64,000 nucleotides of DNA from Sclerurus mexicanus (taxonomy: Eukaryota > Chordata > Aves > Passeriformes > Furnariidae), in the NCBI GenBank assembly GCA_013396755.1, contig VWZF01004021.1, positions 1,638,630-1,702,629 on the forward strand, given 5' to 3'. A program made the position numbers and the translations under genes. The number at the start of each line of letters is the position of its first letter. Within the stretch, counting starts at the first letter, position 1. This document shows positions 1 through 11,404 of the stretch, piece by piece. The notes under the pieces were generated by a model. It saw only the letters and a list, made by a program, of their open reading frames with translations, was not told the DNA's origin and searched no databases.

Positions 1-75
1 CTGGCCATCCCTCCCCATCCATCCCCTGGCCATCCCTCCCCATCCATCCCCTGGCCATCCCTCCCCATCCCCTCC
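1..75. repeat. 25-base minisatellite, three copies, cut by window edge
   Basis: Three head-to-tail copies of a 25-base C-rich unit lie at 1-25, 26-50 and 51-75; the third copy diverges in its last bases. Each unit starts ctggccatccctcccc. The array begins at the first base of the window, so it probably continues upstream and its real length is unknown. Confidence 0.95.
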
Positions 76-1330
76 TGATCCCTTGATCCGTCGCGCTCCC
101 TCCCGGCATGGAGTTTGTGCTCCATGGGGGGAAGAGAACGAGGGCTGGGTCCTTATGCGAGGGGCACCCATCATGCTGCACCAAAAATGGCTCGCTGACA
201 TTTTTCACAGGCCCCAGATGGAGCCCTTGGAGCCCCACGGGTGTCCTTGAGCTCACCTTGCCGCGGTGGGAGCACCGTGTCACACACAGGCCAGGGCTGG
301 CTCCTGTCTTCTCTTTCTCCCTTCTCTCCCTCCTTCTCCAGGTGCCTCACCTGCCACTGGCAAATAGGAGCTGCCACAGTGGGTCTGGGCTGCGGGATGG
401 GCAAGTCATGACACACTGTCACTGCCTTTACAATGGTGGAGTTTTGAATGCCCTGAAAGATTCCTGGCTTGCCAGTGATCCCAGACTCTTCCACTGCTCC
501 CACCTGAATGGAGCATCCTCTTTCTGCAGTGCCCGAAGCGGGATGCCAGCCCACAGCCTCCTCCCCAGTGTCCCTCGCTGTTCTCTCGTGGGTAGAGCTG
601 TAAGAGCTGACAGTGGCATTGCCACTACCAACAGCTACGAGAGGGCAAGGAGCTTCTCTCCTGCTCTTCTCATCAACCACCCCGCACTCCAGCTGTCCTT
701 ATTTTGCTCAGCATCAACACATCCTCGCAGTGCCTTTGTCATACGAAATAGAAGGAAGAAGATGGTTTAAAGGAAGAATGAAAAACAGGGAAGTGGGCAC
801 CGCCTGTGTAAACCATGTGGGGCTGGTCTGAGAACCATCCCTTCGGAAAGTGTTTCGGGCATTATGGTTGTGGTGCTCTCATCCATGGAAACAGCCAGAC
901 TTGGCCTGGTTTTTAGCACAGCTAAACTCAGTGTCTCTCAACGCATCTCTCGTTACCTGTCAGTGCAGCACAGGGTCAAATGCAGCCTTGTCCTGACTGT
1001 GCTCTCTGAGTGGTAATTATACCCTGAATGCCATTGAGTGGGGCAGTTTTGCTTAACAAAGACTCCCTGCTGGATAAGTACCCTACAGTCCCTGATTGCC
1101 CTTAACCCAAGGATATGGATACAGTCCTCACTAGGCCATCTGCTGTGGTTTCACTTTCACAGCTGAGGACACAGCGCTTTCCCTGTGTTCTTATCCACAC
1201 ACATCATCTCCCTCCCACCTCCTCCTCCTCCTCTGTTCACATCACAGTGGAGCTCCGCTCCCTTTTCCCTTGCTGGCAGTGCTGCCCACACAAACACCCT
1301 TCCCATGTGCTGTGTGGAGCACCCAAAAGA
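76..1330. other. Single-copy non-coding sequence, nothing recognised
   Basis: I see no repeat family, RNA gene or supported exon here. A reading frame at 108-770 (+) and an antisense frame at 171-680 overlap over most of their lengths. Neither shows a domain, signal peptide or biased composition typical of protein. A pyrimidine-rich cct-repeat patch lies near 1210-1235. Confidence 0.6.
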
Positions 1331-1538
1331 ACTGGTCCTCCAGTGCTTGGCTCTTCCCACTTTCTTCTACCATCACCCACACAAGTTTTATTTAAATTTA
1401 AAAAAAAACAACCCCCCCAAATATCTCTGTTGATGTGAGCTGCAATGGCTCATTTGAAACTTAGAGAACCCACAACATTATCAAAGGGGGTTGATGGAAG
1501 GCTACAAGGTGTAGGGAGCTGGGGGTTGGAACTCGATC
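1331..1538. repeat. Duplicated block A, copy 1 (contig-overlap artefact likely)
   Basis: These 208 bases recur without any difference I can see at 1540-1747, and the two copies are separated by one N at 1539. A perfect repeat with a single N at the joint is typical of two contigs that overlap but were placed side by side by the scaffolder. The block ends inside a CR1 3' tail, exactly where the 3-base difference between the larger copies lies. Confidence 0.9.
1511..1538 (+). mobile_element. CR1 LINE 3' tail fragment, ends at N
   Basis: This is the start of the CR1-like 3' tail ('gggggttggaactcgat') that is complete in the copies at 1720-1786 and 3060-3131. Here it stops at the single N at 1539. 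It is most likely the same genomic insertion seen a third time through assembly error. Confidence 0.7.
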
Positions 1539-1539
1539 N
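1539..1539. other. Single-N assembly joint
   Basis: One N separates two identical 208-base blocks. Some short-read scaffolders write a negative or overlapping gap as a single N, which fits this joint. Confidence 0.9.
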
Positions 1540-1747
1540 ACTGGTCCTCCAGTGCTTGGCTCTTCCCACTTTCTTCTACCATCACCCACACAAGTTTTAT
1601 TTAAATTTAAAAAAAAACAACCCCCCCAAATATCTCTGTTGATGTGAGCTGCAATGGCTCATTTGAAACTTAGAGAACCCACAACATTATCAAAGGGGGT
1701 TGATGGAAGGCTACAAGGTGTAGGGAGCTGGGGGTTGGAACTCGATC
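1540..1747. repeat. Duplicated block A, copy 2
   Basis: This is identical by eye to 1331-1538 at a constant offset of 209. It runs directly into the larger duplicated block B (1657-2997), so bases 1448-1538, 1657-1747 and about 2999-3089 are three renderings of one stretch. Confidence 0.9.
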
Positions 1748-2997
1748 TTTCAGGTCGCTTCCAACCTAAACCATTCTTCGATTCTACCAGGGCAGATAGA
1801 AGGAGCCATCTGGGAAAGCAGTGTAGGTCACTTTCTGTGCTCTTCTATTATAATTGCTCATTTTGTCTGGTTTGAAGCAGAGTCTGAATTTCGTGTATTT
1901 GAAGAAAGCCTTCAAAGCACCATTAGTGAGAATTTCTGGGGTGGGAGCTGCCTAGTTTGTAGAGGGTCTGAACAATTTGTCCATGGAATAGGATGCTAGC
2001 ATGGAGACTGCTGTTGATCATTTTTTATGTTGGCATTGACTGGCTCACCTCCCACCAAAACACAGATTTATCATGTTGAACATCTGCTGGGTCTACAAAG
2101 AACGCCTGTTTTGAAAGTACACAGTGTGTCACGACTGTGTAGAAGTTGTTACAAAAGCCTGTGAAACTGCACTTCATGAACTACCACACTAAAACAAGCC
2201 TTGGCTTAGATTTCATTCCCTTTGCCTGTTTTAGTGATTTATTTATTTATATATAGAGTGATAACAAACACCTTTTCAGAGCTCCACTGTCTTTGTGATT
2301 AATGTAAACAGTTCATATTCTTACATTTTTGTACTCTTACTTCATTTTGACACCCTGACTCTGTAATCAATTTTAGCAATCTCAAGAGACTATTTGCAGA
2401 AGATAGTTCTGAGTGATTGAGAATATAAACACTTAACTTGTTTATGCAGCAGAGATGATGGAGAAGGAAATATTGCCTGAGAGGGGGCAGAGCAGTGTGG
2501 GAAGGGTTGTGGCTGGTGATAATCCTCTTAAACTCCTAAAAGTGTTTTCACTTTGGGACAGCTATCTTAATTCTGAATGCATCACCCCATTTGTCACTGG
2601 TGTTTATTTGCTGTTGTATGTTTATTGGATATCCAGAATGCTTGTCCTTGGTTACTGCAGCTTGCTGAAATATCCCTTCAGGATGTCGTGTGCCCTGCCA
2701 GCAGCTCCCTACTCTTTTCCTTCCACCTTCACGCAGTCAAAAGAAAGTACAGATTCCTCAGACACGACCTACTTCTCTGAAGGGGCTATCTGAGCCTCCT
2801 TCAGCTGCTTAGCCTCCTCTCTCTTTGCAGGCTATATGACTAATCCAGGCTTCTTAACTCCGTGCCTTCAGGGTACAGTCACACATATATACCTGGGACG
2901 TGCGTCATGCTGTTGACATTCTTGCGTTCGCCATCAGATGGGCACAGTGACCTTGTACCAGATGCACTCGGTGCTCCTCACACTCCTAATGCAACCC
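1657..2997. repeat. Duplicated block B, copy 1 (about 1.34 kb)
   Basis: This block repeats at 2999-4342. The offset is 1342 up to about 1745 and 1345 afterwards, because this copy lacks three bases (a 'gat' from a 'gatgat' pair). I noticed one substitution, T at 1896 against C at 3241. Near identity with one indel, one SNP and a single-N joint suggests two alleles placed in tandem. The 112-codon frame at 2455-2793 recurs unchanged at 3800-4138, has no recognisable domain, and should not be read as a gene pair. Confidence 0.93.
1720..1786 (+). mobile_element. CR1 LINE 3' tail, deletion allele
   Basis: The segment carries the CR1 3' signature: 'gggggttggaactcga', a shortened 'tgatcttt' core, 'cgcttccaacctaaacc', then 'attcttcgattct'. 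The sense strand is plus. Only the last 65-70 bases of the element are recognisable. The three-base loss lies inside the normally conserved 'gatgatcttt' core. Confidence 0.8.
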
Positions 2998-2998
2998 N
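2998..2998. other. Single-N assembly joint
   Basis: One N separates the two copies of block B. Sequence to its left (ending gcaaccc at 2997) matches sequence ending at 4342. Sequence to its right restarts at the equivalent of position 1657. Confidence 0.9.
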
Positions 2999-4342
2999 GC
3001 TCATTTGAAACTTAGAGAACCCACAACATTATCAAAGGGGGTTGATGGAAGGCTACAAGGTGTAGGGAGCTGGGGGTTGGAACTCGATGATCTTTCAGGT
3101 CGCTTCCAACCTAAACCATTCTTCGATTCTACCAGGGCAGATAGAAGGAGCCATCTGGGAAAGCAGTGTAGGTCACTTTCTGTGCTCTTCTATTATAATT
3201 GCTCATTTTGTCTGGTTTGAAGCAGAGTCTGAATTTCGTGCATTTGAAGAAAGCCTTCAAAGCACCATTAGTGAGAATTTCTGGGGTGGGAGCTGCCTAG
3301 TTTGTAGAGGGTCTGAACAATTTGTCCATGGAATAGGATGCTAGCATGGAGACTGCTGTTGATCATTTTTTATGTTGGCATTGACTGGCTCACCTCCCAC
3401 CAAAACACAGATTTATCATGTTGAACATCTGCTGGGTCTACAAAGAACGCCTGTTTTGAAAGTACACAGTGTGTCACGACTGTGTAGAAGTTGTTACAAA
3501 AGCCTGTGAAACTGCACTTCATGAACTACCACACTAAAACAAGCCTTGGCTTAGATTTCATTCCCTTTGCCTGTTTTAGTGATTTATTTATTTATATATA
3601 GAGTGATAACAAACACCTTTTCAGAGCTCCACTGTCTTTGTGATTAATGTAAACAGTTCATATTCTTACATTTTTGTACTCTTACTTCATTTTGACACCC
3701 TGACTCTGTAATCAATTTTAGCAATCTCAAGAGACTATTTGCAGAAGATAGTTCTGAGTGATTGAGAATATAAACACTTAACTTGTTTATGCAGCAGAGA
3801 TGATGGAGAAGGAAATATTGCCTGAGAGGGGGCAGAGCAGTGTGGGAAGGGTTGTGGCTGGTGATAATCCTCTTAAACTCCTAAAAGTGTTTTCACTTTG
3901 GGACAGCTATCTTAATTCTGAATGCATCACCCCATTTGTCACTGGTGTTTATTTGCTGTTGTATGTTTATTGGATATCCAGAATGCTTGTCCTTGGTTAC
4001 TGCAGCTTGCTGAAATATCCCTTCAGGATGTCGTGTGCCCTGCCAGCAGCTCCCTACTCTTTTCCTTCCACCTTCACGCAGTCAAAAGAAAGTACAGATT
4101 CCTCAGACACGACCTACTTCTCTGAAGGGGCTATCTGAGCCTCCTTCAGCTGCTTAGCCTCCTCTCTCTTTGCAGGCTATATGACTAATCCAGGCTTCTT
4201 AACTCCGTGCCTTCAGGGTACAGTCACACATATATACCTGGGACGTGCGTCATGCTGTTGACATTCTTGCGTTCGCCATCAGATGGGCACAGTGACCTTG
4301 TACCAGATGCACTCGGTGCTCCTCACACTCCTAATGCAACCC
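2999..4342. repeat. Duplicated block B, copy 2
   Basis: This is the second rendering of 1657-2997. It keeps the full 'gatgatcttt' in the CR1 tail near 3088 and has C at 3241. It continues into unique sequence at 4343, so this copy is probably the one properly linked to downstream sequence. Copies 1 and 2 of block A share the deletion allele, while this copy carries the other allele. Confidence 0.93.
3060..3131 (+). mobile_element. CR1 LINE 3' tail, undeleted allele
   Basis: This has the same CR1 3' terminus as at 1720-1786, with the conserved 'gatgatcttt' motif intact and ending 'attcttcgattct'. It is a 5'-truncated remnant with no coding capacity left. Confidence 0.85.
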
Positions 4343-6592
4343 ACAGGCCTGGTACTGTCCCAGCAGAGGATTAGCTGTGATTTCCAGAGGGCTGGCCCTG
4401 GCCTCCAGAGGATTGCTGTAATCCACTGCCGTCGTTGCCACGCTGAGAGATGACGCACCTCGGCACTGGAGTGTGTGTGGGCCATGTCTCTGCTTTCACT
4501 GCACTCTGGTTTCCAGCCACCATAAAGGCAAACGGTTTCCCTCTTATTCAAAATCAGCCCATCAGGATCAGGGACTTCTACAACTGAGATTGACTACAAA
4601 CTGCTGCTGTGACCATGGTGTGTTTGATACCTGTTTTGTGCATTGATTTTAATGATCCCTTTTTACCTCCATTATCTAGACCACCAGAGAATTGCAGTTT
4701 GGTTCCAGCACAGTTCAAAACCTGACAGCTGACTTCATTGAACTGAGCTGCTGTTTTACACTCAGCCTTTCTCTACCACAGTTGAACAGGATTAATTCCA
4801 TTTTCAAAAAGTCACTCTTAGCTTTGACATCCAAGGCATGACAGCTGGGATATTCCCTTTCTTCTGAACATTTCTTCCTGCCTTGACATTGTCAGGGCAC
4901 TGGTGACTCTGTATTAATTGCCAGGTGTGTTGTTTCTGTAGCAGAAGTGCCAACTGGTGCTAATATGTTGTGGTGAGATTAATACATCCAAGAAGTGGAT
5001 GTCTGGGATTTATTTCCCGGGCTGGTAGACAGAGGTAAGTTAGTACCAATAACTTATTTTGTCCCGAACTAGGCAGGCGACCTCTTGTTTTCTTTCCCCA
5101 AAATGGCATTTGTGCCAACCAACTTTTTCAAACATGTATGCTGTTTTAGTAATTGCTTTCTTCTGAAGAAATGCCAACTGTGGAAGTTTTTATCAATACT
5201 TATACCCCCTATCAGAAAATGTTTAATTGCTTTGAAAATATTTGAAATAAAATGTCACTCTTTAAAAAAAAAGGAGTCAAACTTTTTATTTTAAAACTGG
5301 AAAATGAGAGCCACTATAACTGCACATTTTTAACTGAGTTGTGGCATCATTTGTGCTGTTTTGATTTATAAAACCATTAGCCTAACAGTAATAAGACATC
5401 AGGAAACATAATTGCTTGTTTCCCAGCAATATGGAAGAAGTGTCCTTTAAAATGAGTCTGACACACCCAGGAGCACCAAGGGAACAGGCAGACCTGCCTC
5501 TCCCGTGGCCACAGCTGCTCCCAGCACAACCTGCTTCCAGGTTGTCCATTAAGCAAATTCATTCCTTTCTGATATTCAAAACGGCCTCTTGCATTGCTGC
5601 ATTTTTAATGTCAAGAGGCTGGGGAAAGTTCTGCATTATTGTGCAAAGAAAATATTAAATCCAAGAGCTATGATTTATATTATTAAGGAATTCAAAATTA
5701 CATCCCATGCTGATCAGCTCAATGGTTCCTGGTAGCTGGTGTAAAGCTTGGCAGATAGTCATGTAGTAATAACTCACATTTCTTATATTTAGTTATTAAA
5801 TCCCGTTGCTTCACAACATTAATTTTCTATGTAAGCAATAGCTGTAGTTGCCAGAGGGATTTTATATAATTGCAGATGGTAGGAGACATAGTTGGTAATT
5901 GCAGAAATGCAGAGGGAGATGTCCAGGAGATGATCTTCTATTAAGATGTGGCCGTTGCTATGGAATACTTTCCTAACTGCTGTTCTGCATGGGAGTGCTA
6001 TGATGCATCATTTCATACAAGAGGTTATTTTTAAAGGAGACCCATTTCTTTGCCTGCAAAAGCAAAATCAGATCATCCCTCTGGGGAATATTAATTAAAA
6101 AAGCTCCTGTGCTGGACAGCAGACATTATATAGAATATAGTTTATGAAAGAGTCAAGAGAATTAGAGTCCACCACAATACCAGGCAACAATGAAATCAGG
6201 GGCTTTCACATCCATCTCATGAGACAAACCCTGCTCTTCAAATTAAACAAAACTTCCCTTGCAGATGCGAAGATCCTGTCATAGCAGACAAAAGCTTACC
6301 AGAGGGTAATGTCCTCAGTGTAACCTGAGCCTCATAAATTCATTCATCTCTGAGACAGCCCAACATTCCTTCTGTTCGTTTTGAAGCGTGTTCTCTGTGA
6401 GGAGAGAGGAGCACAGAGTGAGGAAGTTGACGGTGCTGCATGTTTGCGATGGACACAGAAGTGTGTTCATGTCAAAAGCAGTGCCAGACGACCTGATCAG
6501 CCTGGGGTGTGCTGGAGGACCTGATGAGTTCTGGGAATGGAACAGCTGCCCGATTGCTTTGTAGGAACGGTTTCCATCGCCATCCCTCTTTG
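4343..6592. other. Single-copy non-coding sequence
   Basis: I see no gene or repeat family. AATAAA at 5246-5251 is followed by A9 at 5264-5272, and a donor-like ag|gtaagt occurs near 5034, but both are short enough to arise by chance. The right part is AT-rich (see 5600-6300). Confidence 0.55.
5600..6300. promoter_or_regulatory. Candidate conserved non-coding block
   Basis: This AT-rich, low-CpG stretch has several TAAT/ATTA homeodomain-type cores, an E-box (cagatg, near 5873) and an RFX X-box-like 'gttgctatgg' at 5953-5962. It contains no repeat and no plausible reading frame. The call rests on texture and motif content only, with no alignment. Confidence 0.22.
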
Positions 6593-7008
6593 GGAATCGT
6601 AGAATCACAGAATGGTTTGAGTTAGAGGAGACCTTAAAGATCATTTCATTCCAACCCCATGGGCAGGGACGCCTTCCACTAGACCAGATTGCTCAAGATC
6701 TCATCCAGCCTGGATGAACTGTTCCAGGGATGTGGCATCCACAGGTTCTCTGAGCAACCTGTGCCAGGGCCTCACCACCCTCACAGGGAAGAATTTCCTC
6801 CTAGCATCCAACCTAATCCTGCCTTCTTTTAGTTTAAATCCATTCTCCCTTGTCCTACCACTGTCTGCCCATGTAATAAGTAAGTTTCTTTCCATTTCTT
6901 TAATAAGCTCTCTTTAAGTACTGAGAGCCCACAATGAGGTCTCCCCCAGCCTGTCTCCAGAGCAGAGGTGCTCCAGCCCTCTGAGCATCCTCATGGTCTC
7001 CTCTGGAT
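6593..7008 (-). mobile_element. CR1 LINE 3' fragment (about 415 bases)
   Basis: Read on the minus strand, this is the last roughly 415 bases of a CR1 element. It begins with the terminal repeat ('agaatcacagaatgg' on plus at 6601), then 'gggcagggacgccttccac' and the 'ctgtgccagggcctcacca' and 'cccagcctgtctccagagc' blocks. The 5' part is missing, as usual for CR1. A block of roughly 30 bases is missing before 'cccagcctgtctcc', compared with the element at 46255. A 64-codon minus frame at 6701-6895 is part of the element and has no reverse-transcriptase motif. Confidence 0.95.
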
Positions 7009-7953
7009 GGGTTAAGAAAACCATCATGAACTGTAAATTCAGCAGCGCTGGCTCGACAACAGCCATGTCACTGCTGGTACTCTGTAACAGTACAGTGTTA
7101 GTGCTTTCTGGAGTACAAGTCTGACCAAAACCCTTTGTCAGGACAACGGAAACATTTAATTCGGTAAGAGACACAACGGACAGGTTCTGGTGCATGGCGT
7201 GCTCATCTTAAAAATCTGCATGTCATGAAGTGTGTGCGCAGTGACTGGAGCACGTGGAGTTTTTCTCATGACATGGACAGGAAAGCTTTAAACTAAGGAA
7301 GAAACAAAGCAACATCTCCCTCTACGGGAATCACCTGTACTGCACCCCCTGGCTCTGGGCAGCTGGAGGCTACTCAGAACATGTGCTTTTAAAGAATTTA
7401 CACATGTTAATGCGAAACCTAATGATTATTGCTGAGTTTTGCTTTCCTTTTGCCCCTTGCCCCCAACAGGCTTTGCATGGTGATTGTCCCTTAGACGTGC
7501 TGCTTGTGATGGAACAGGTCCATCCCTCTGTCATCCTCAGATTCTGTCACCAGGCACTTTAAGAATAAGAGATGCCTGTAATATATATATTATTTTGTAT
7601 GTGTGTGTTTACATAAAGCCCTGCAATTCATGTCAGGGTGTGTTATTTTCTACTTGCTTCTTACTAATTCATCTGATGACATTTTGGTCCGTAAAAAAAT
7701 GGGTTATTGAAAGCACTAGGGTGAATATCAGTGGGAAACGGGCCAGCATATTTGTTTGGAAGTGCTTGGAGGGTCATTCTGAAGCTTGTGGCTTAGCCAG
7801 GCAAGCAGAATTAGTCTCAAGTGTCAGTTGACCTGCCCCACAAATTGAGCTACGGAAAATAAAGCATTCTCTGGGTGACAGTTGTGGTGAATACTTTCCA
7901 AACACTTCATGCAACAGAAATACGGCCACATAAACTTTTTATTGGATAATAAA

Positions 7954-7979
7954 TGAATATGAAACATGAATATGAAACA
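7954..7979. repeat. 13-base direct repeat, two copies
   Basis: The 13-base unit tgaatatgaaaca occurs twice in perfect tandem (7954-7966 and 7967-7979). Confidence 0.9.
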
Positions 7980-8350
7980 ACATTAAAATCTGCATCTTTC
8001 TATGTACTATTTTGGAAAGAAAATAGTCAGTGTTTGATGACTTCCTGAATGTACTGATTGTTGTCAATAACCCTCATAGCTTGGCAATATGCCCTCTTAA
8101 ATTAATTTTTGATTTCCCTGTATGCCATGCACTGAATTCTCAGAGGTTTCTGTCTCATTAATATCACAACATTTTTCTAAAGTCTGGCCAGTTTGAGAAA
8201 ATAAAAGATGTGTAGTTTTATGCTAAATTACCCTTATCACACATGGAAGCATTTATTAGCGCCCAACATTTTCTCCTGAACATGCCTCATGTTCTTAAAC
8301 TGCTGTATAGATTGTTTTACCACTGAATGTGCTTTTTAGGAGCTAAAATT

Positions 8351-8367
8351 AAAAAAAAAAAAAAAAA
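8351..8367. repeat. Poly-A run, 17 bases
   Basis: Seventeen consecutive A are followed by ggagagagag. No upstream retrocopy or target-site duplication was recognised, so it is treated as a simple repeat. Confidence 0.9.
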
Positions 8368-9313
8368 GGAGAGAGAGAAAACAAAATCCTCTTTTGCTTT
8401 CAGTGTGTGGTTTTGTAAACAGGCATACAGGAATGGCAGCAGAAGTAAATGTCAGCACCAATCCCATTACCCTCGTGGGCAGTGTGTGCATCATGTCCAT
8501 GTATGCACAGTTACTGAAGTCCACTCTTGTGCAATTACTTGAAATATATCTCTGGAAACTGGATTTGGGAAACGAAACAACATCTTGTTGCTCAAACCAC
8601 TATTTCAAGCCTTATTCATGAAATATATTCCCTTTTTTTTTTTTTAACTGAGAGGACATTTGCTGCTTCTCCTCAGACCCGTTTGCGTTTCAGAGTATTT
8701 CTGGGCCGTTGTGGCCAGCGTTCAAATGAGATTAGTGATTTTGCAAATCAGACATGTTTCTATTAAACAGAGCTATAGAGATCATTAATCACTTTAGAAA
8801 CTCCTGCCTGGTATTTTTCTTAATGGGATGAATCATAGATCTTTCTTAAGCCCCTTACCACTGGAAGAGGAGCATCCTTAAGCCTCTTTACCTTTTGTAT
8901 GTGCAGACATGATGCCATTAAGGAGCTCAGCCAGCAGGTGGAGTTTAAATTGCATTTAAACTGCAGTTTTAGACTTTGATTAAGTCTTATCTGGAACTGT
9001 GCTACCGAAAATGCCCCATACGGACACTTCTGGAAGACCTGGGTCGTTAAACCTTCCATCAGCTGTCAGACTGTTTATACATAGATCACATTGCAAGTGC
9101 AAAGCTGCCAAGTACAGTTTATTAACTTGCTTGCCTTGACTTTGTAGTAACGTGGAGCAGTGCTAAATAATTGCCATTATGTGTAAATTTAAAAAAAAAA
9201 GTCATCTGTCATTCTTATGTATACCGGGACAGACATGAAGGGAGAAAGAGAACTCAGATGAACCGAATTCCCAATTGAAGCTTTTTTATTTTTTTGCCTT
9301 GATGGCAAAAAAT

Positions 9314-9342
9314 AGGATTAGGGTAGGATTAGGGCAGGATTT
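9314..9342. repeat. 11-base tandem repeat, about 2.6 copies
   Basis: The units aggattagggt, aggattagggc and a partial aggattt follow each other. It contains TTAGGG-like text, but the period is 11 rather than 6. Confidence 0.85.
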
Positions 9343-10768
9343 AATGGCAGTGCTTCACTAGAAGCTGCATTAAGCACTGAAAGAGATGAAAGGGTCAAGA
9401 AATATCTGACAAAAATCATAATGCTGCACTGCTAGCAATGGGAGGTAGATGAGAGAAGGGTTTATTGCATCTGTCACTGGGCTTTATTATGAACCTTCTG
9501 CTGAGCAACAGCCAAAGCGAGAGAAACTGGAGCTGGCCAAGCCTTCCAAGCAGGATATGGCTATAGCTGGCATCTGCCTGGGAATGAAGCCAGGCTCCAA
9601 GGCTTGTACCTCCAGCTCAGAGATGAACTGTGTGGTCTGGCATTGCTTTATCTTGCACTCTGAGTTCTGGTTTGAGGTTAAAGGCAGAAACTGATTGATA
9701 AATGCTGCTATGATAAGCTCTTCTGTACTGGAGGCAGTTCTGCTGTTGTCCGGGAATCAGTGTAAGAAGTGTGTAAAACCGGGAAGGAAAACAATGATGG
9801 GATTTGCTTTGGCTAAGAGAGTTGTAAGCAGTACTGGCATCCAGGGAAGTCCTTATGTCACAGTTTTCAGGGGGAAAAAAAAAAGCAAAAGCAAATGTTA
9901 CACTATGTGGTGGTGATTTGAAGGGTGAAATTTGGCCAGGAATGGTTTGCAAACCACATGGAAATGGAGTCTATAAAATCTGGACTTCTACTGGTCACGA
10001 AAACAGGCGAAGAGGAAAGGGAAAGCAAACCAGGCAGGCAGATCAGGGCCTGCCAGGTTACCTTGACTTCCTCTGAGCTATGCAGGAGAAGAAAGGGAAT
10101 TGGCAGCCTTTGAAAGCACACGATGACACAACTCGGTTGCTGAAGAGACAATGTGAATTACAGGCAAAACACTGAAGAAAACGATACAGGCTGAAGTTTC
10201 AGTTGTAGAGGCTACAGAAAAACTATGACTTTCATCTAAACCAGGTCAGTCCTGCACTGGTGGCACTAAACCTGTGACAAAGGACTCAAAGGAGAGGTGC
10301 AAAGCACCACAAAAATCATGTTCAAAGCAGATGGCCGGAGAAAAAATGCTGGGAAATGCCCATGCGTTTGGAAGCATTGAAATATTTTTCAGATCCTTGC
10401 ATCTGAAAACACACCCATGTACTCAAATCAGTCAGCAGAACGCCTTAGGAGAGAGAAGGGGATAAGGGGAGCTATAAACCGAGTATCTCGGCACCCATCA
10501 GGATTGCAGCCCTCGGGAGCAGATGGCCAAACTGCACTAGACCCAAGGAGCATGAAACAAAGCCTGACCCAGAATTTACTTCCAAATACCCTCAGTTCAG
10601 TGAATACATTTCACCTGGCAAAAAGGAGAGTTTTCCCCATGGCCAGTGCCAAAGAAAGGAAATTTGGCAAGCGAAGCTGGAGCAGGAGAGCCGCTGTGGC
10701 CACGGGGGCTGCCATAAATAACGCTGGGAAGCTTTCCAGGAGGCAGGTCATCCCTGCCTGGGTGGGCT

Positions 10769-10795
10769 CAGACAGACAGACAGACAGACAGACAG
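10769..10795. repeat. (CAGA)n microsatellite, 6.75 copies
   Basis: A perfect tetranucleotide run of 27 bases sits in otherwise unique sequence. Confidence 0.97.
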
Positions 10796-11351
10796 CCCCG
10801 CTCCATTCCTGCCGTCTCGCTGGCTGCAAAAACGAGCAGCGTTCTGCTGGCCACCTCAGGAAACCTCAGCAGTCCAAGGGCCTGCGTGATGTGCTTCGTG
10901 CCATAGCAGCAGGCTGGCTTTGCTGAGCTGAGGATCTGGTCCAGTGTGGGTCTAGTGTTTCAGTTTCACATCATCACCCTCTCGCGGCTCACCGGGAGGC
11001 GATGCTGAATCAGCAGCTTGCTCCACAAAGACTTTTTAAGGAAAGCTACAGAAAGCAAAGCAAATATATGGCATTCCAGTCTCGAAACGATATGCTATAA
11101 ACCGCCTTTGCAGCCTGGTGGTGCAATGCTTCATGCCTGATGTCAGCACGCTCGTGCACTTGGGTGTTTGCAGCCCCAGCATCGTTCTACCTGCCAGTAT
11201 GGGAGGGAGTTACAGACACAAGGGAAGAAAAATGTGCAAAGGATGAGGGCTGAGCCACTGGCAAGCTGTAAACCTCCCTCAGCTCTAAGTGGAAAATTCT
11301 GCCAAGATCAGGCTATTTCTTTTTTAATTAAATAAACGTTTCTCATATTTC

Positions 11352-11404
11352 TGTTGGACTCCATGATCCTAGTGGTCTTTTCCAACCCAAACCGTTCTAT
11401 GATT
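11352..11404 (+). mobile_element. CR1 LINE 3' terminus, very short
   Basis: About 50 bases of the CR1 3' end remain: 'ttggactccatgatcct', 'agtggtcttttccaaccc', then 'aaccgttctatgatta'. It is on the plus strand and heavily 5'-truncated. Confidence 0.85.

Larger units (their letters stand above)
7009..11351. other. Single-copy non-coding sequence
   Basis: I see no gene. Small features are a 13-base direct repeat pair at 7954-7979, an A17 run at 8351-8367 followed by a short GA run, a T13 run at 8633-8645, an 11-base tandem at 9314-9342 and a CAGA microsatellite at 10769-10795. The frame at 10417-10926 (+) has no recognisable domain and overlaps antisense frames. Confidence 0.55.

Noticed and set aside
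2455..4138. Two identical 112-codon frames that could be taken for tandem paralogues
   Set aside because: They lie at the same position in the two copies of the probable false duplication, have no recognisable domain, and contain no independent evidence of two genes.
5034..5040. Perfect AG|GTAAGT splice donor
   Set aside because: An 8-base match is expected about once per strand in a window this size, and no exon-like frame precedes it.
5246..5272. AATAAA followed 13 bases later by A9, as the tail of a processed retrocopy or mRNA 3' end
   Set aside because: A9 and AATAAA are common in AT-rich DNA. No upstream coding remnant or target-site duplication was seen.
6701..6895. 64-codon minus frame as a small gene
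   Set aside because: It lies wholly inside a CR1 3' fragment and has no reverse-transcriptase motif.
9314..9342. Interstitial telomere repeat (TTAGGG-like text)
   Set aside because: The repeat period is 11 bases (aggattagggt), not 6, and only about 2.6 copies exist.
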